Of a stretch of 64,000 nucleotides of DNA, positions 62,205 to 64,000 are shown piece by piece. Below the pieces are notes generated by a model. It was given only the letters and a program-made list of their open reading frames with translations, did no database searches and was not told the origin of the DNA. The position numbers and the translations under genes are program-made. This DNA is from Balanoglossus misakiensis (Eukaryota; Hemichordata). Positions within the stretch are counted from its first letter, which is position 1. Each line of letters opens with the position of its first letter. The stretch spans positions 3,658,001-3,722,000 of the forward strand of contig CM082577.2 in the NCBI GenBank assembly GCA_040954595.2, in the 5' to 3' direction.

Positions 62205-62304
62205 NNNNNNNNNNNNNNNNNNNNNNNNNNNNNNNNNNNNNNNNNNNNNNNNNNNNNNNNNNNNNNNNNNNNNNNNNNNNNNNNNNNNNNNNNNNNNNNN
62301 NNNN
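62205..62304. other. Assembly gap of exactly 100 N
   Basis: One hundred N directly after a C7 run (62198-62204). A round 100 is the usual placeholder for a gap of unknown size. The 5' exons of RPTOR and the upstream exons of the NMDA-receptor gene both belong at this junction, and neither is present. Confidence 0.98.
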
Positions 62305-62670
62305 TTCTTTGTATATCCCGAGAAGCACGCAATCAATCACAAGCCACTCAACACTTCTGAGTAACGCCTGAACACTCGAGAATAGAACGGCAGAAGGCTC
62401 TTCAAACCCATGCACATGTGAAAAGCAAGCAATTAATATGACGTGTTGGTGAATTCTAAGCTCGCCGTGTCCTATACTTGACACATCATTGTCAACAATG
62501 AACACCATTTTTCCCTATTAAGAGCCATATCGTGTTTGTGCGCACTGTGGTGACAGATACTCCCAAGAAACGTATATGTCACAGGAACGTGATCGAGTCT
62601 GTGAAGAAGAGATAAACCGGCTTTATCTAAAAGAGTGAAGATACCATTATTTCTTTTCTCTTCCGTGCAG
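62305..62670. other. Unassigned sequence right of the gap
   Basis: No exon recognised. It ends with the polypyrimidine tract and CAG acceptor of the first NMDA-receptor exon. It is probably intronic to that gene. Confidence 0.5.
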
Positions 62671-63837
62671 GTTCGTTTCACATCACAGTTTGGGTATTTT
62701 TGTTGGTTATCGCGGTGAACGTGACAGCAATATTTGTCTTTGTGTTCGAATGGTTTAGTCCGGGAGGATATGACAGGAATTTCAACCGTGGAAGGGGTAA
62801 GTGAAAATGTTTGACCTTTTTATAGATAGGCGAAAATGTTTGACCTTTTATAGATACACTTTTAAGCCTCTAGAGCTGCCACTTTTTGCATTATTTTTTA
62901 TGATTTTATTTTCCAACTTAAATTGGTCATCTAAATAAGATTACTGATACATGTAGGTATACATGAACAACTTATCGATGCCCGATTGTGACCACATGTT
63001 GCAATTTGAACACGCTATATATTACACCGATTTATTCAGCCTCCACACAAACAGTACGCAGCTATCGTGGTATGCGTCACCAAGTGATGACAAACTGATG
63101 CAAATACATGCGCTGATATACAGACGATGTGTAATATCTTGCAGCTTCCAAGTTCACGATAGGCAGTTCCATTTGGCTGATTTACGGCATCCTGTTCAAC
63201 AACACGGTGCACAACAACGTTCCACGGAGTTACACGGCCAAGTTCATGACCAACATGTGGGCGTGCTTCGCGCTGGTCTTCGTCGCCATGTACACAGCTG
63301 ATCTGGTGACGCACATGATTCAGGAGGAGAGCCAACGTATCGTGTCGGGATACACCGATAGAAAGGTAAACAGGCACCGATAGAGAGGTAAACAGGCTCG
63401 TTGTTATGAACGTGTCGACGAGCTGGCGTCTATACAGCGTATATGCAGCTTTATACGGTGAATATTACCCAATGAGTCGAGGACAGAAATCATGTTTTTT
63501 CTTCGTTCCATCGTACACTTATGTTCATAAATATAATTTGATAAATATTAAAAAAATCAACCCTGGTCACCAGTAATACAAGGATACATGGTCAGTAAGG
63601 GGAATTAACATCATTTTAATTACCGACACGGTGTTCGGCGGCCGTGAATGAACTCCAATTAGATTTAATGCGGCTAATTATTTGGTTACAATCATGTTTT
63701 TAAAAAAACATTTAGAAATGTATTAACAGGCACTAGGGGCTGTTACGTAACAGTTGTGAACGCCTGCATAATGCAGGGTCAAAGGCATTTCGATGAATGA
63801 TTTTTATAAAATCATTTCGGTTTGTAGTTGTTGATGG

Positions 63838-63884
<47 letters not shown>

Positions 63885-64000
63885 TGTGTCCAATTTCTTG
63901 TCATTTCAGCTGCAGTCTCCGAGACAATTTCAACCGCCGCTAAGATTCGCCACCGTCTCCTCGAGCAGCGTGGAGACGCTGATCAAGAAAAGCAACCAGG
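62671..64000 (+). CDS. NMDA-type ionotropic glutamate receptor subunit (GluN2-like), pore-region exons, partial
   Basis: Exons: 62671-62796, 63145-63365, 63910-64000 (continues off the window). The first encodes M1 (VWVFLLVIAVNVTAIFVFEW) and FSPGGY. The second holds the pore loop and M3: SKFTIGSSIWLIYGILFNN with the paired pore-tip Asn, then MYTADLVTHMIQEE. The third starts the S2 ligand-binding half (FQPPLRFATV). The order and spacing match GRIN2 subunits. The near-invariant gate motif SYTANLAAF is replaced by MYTADLVTH. The N-terminal and S1 domains are absent because of the gap. A GluN3-like or lineage-specific subunit is possible, so no symbol is given. Confidence 0.88.
63839..63881. repeat. 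(GAT)n microsatellite
   Basis: About 14 GAT units in the intron just before the last visible NMDA-receptor exon. Confidence 0.95.

Overview
This is a gene-dense stretch of an animal nuclear genome. Every gene but two is split by GT-AG introns whose phases I could follow. The protein set (exocyst, cytosolic ENGASE, Raptor, NMDA receptor, RRN3, CENP-M, Ro60) and the TTAA-type mini-elements suggest an invertebrate, most likely a marine deuterostome (amphioxus, hemichordate or echinoderm). The sequence alone does not settle which. Exon coordinates below come from reading splice sites and codon phase by eye against remembered human families.

Layout, left to right. 0.24-1.4 kb: a 134-bp satellite. 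1.4-5.1 kb: two divergent sulfotransferase genes (HS2ST-like on minus, HS3ST-like on plus). 7.7-9.0 kb: BRI3 (+). 11.5-18.1 kb: EXOC7 (-, 22 exons). 18.6-23.9 kb: a head-to-head pair of DCXR-like L-xylulose reductase genes. 24.2-28.5 kb: ENGASE (-). 28.8-34.9 kb: NTAN1 (+), with an intronless Ro60 gene inside its first intron and a duplicated last exon. 35.6-40.5 kb: RRN3 (-). 41.2-43.2 kb: CENPM (+). 44.4-49.5 kb: a flavin-reductase-domain gene (-). 49.6-50.7 kb: MRM2 (+). 52.0-62.1 kb: RPTOR (-, 5' end missing). 62.2-62.3 kb: a 100-N assembly gap. 62.7-64.0 kb: pore-region exons of an NMDA-type glutamate receptor (+, both ends missing).

Strands alternate almost perfectly, so neighbours share short divergent promoters (118 bp between start codons for flavin reductase/MRM2, 213 bp for ENGASE/NTAN1) and converge at their 3' ends. 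From memory, EXOC7, DCXR, ENGASE, RPTOR and GRIN2C lie on human 17q25, and NTAN1, RRN3 and GRIN2A on 16p13. The window therefore looks like a piece of an old linkage group. There is no bacterial-style operon. The genes are mostly housekeeping (secretion, glycan turnover, N-degron pathway, rRNA transcription, kinetochore, mitochondrial rRNA methylation, TORC1).
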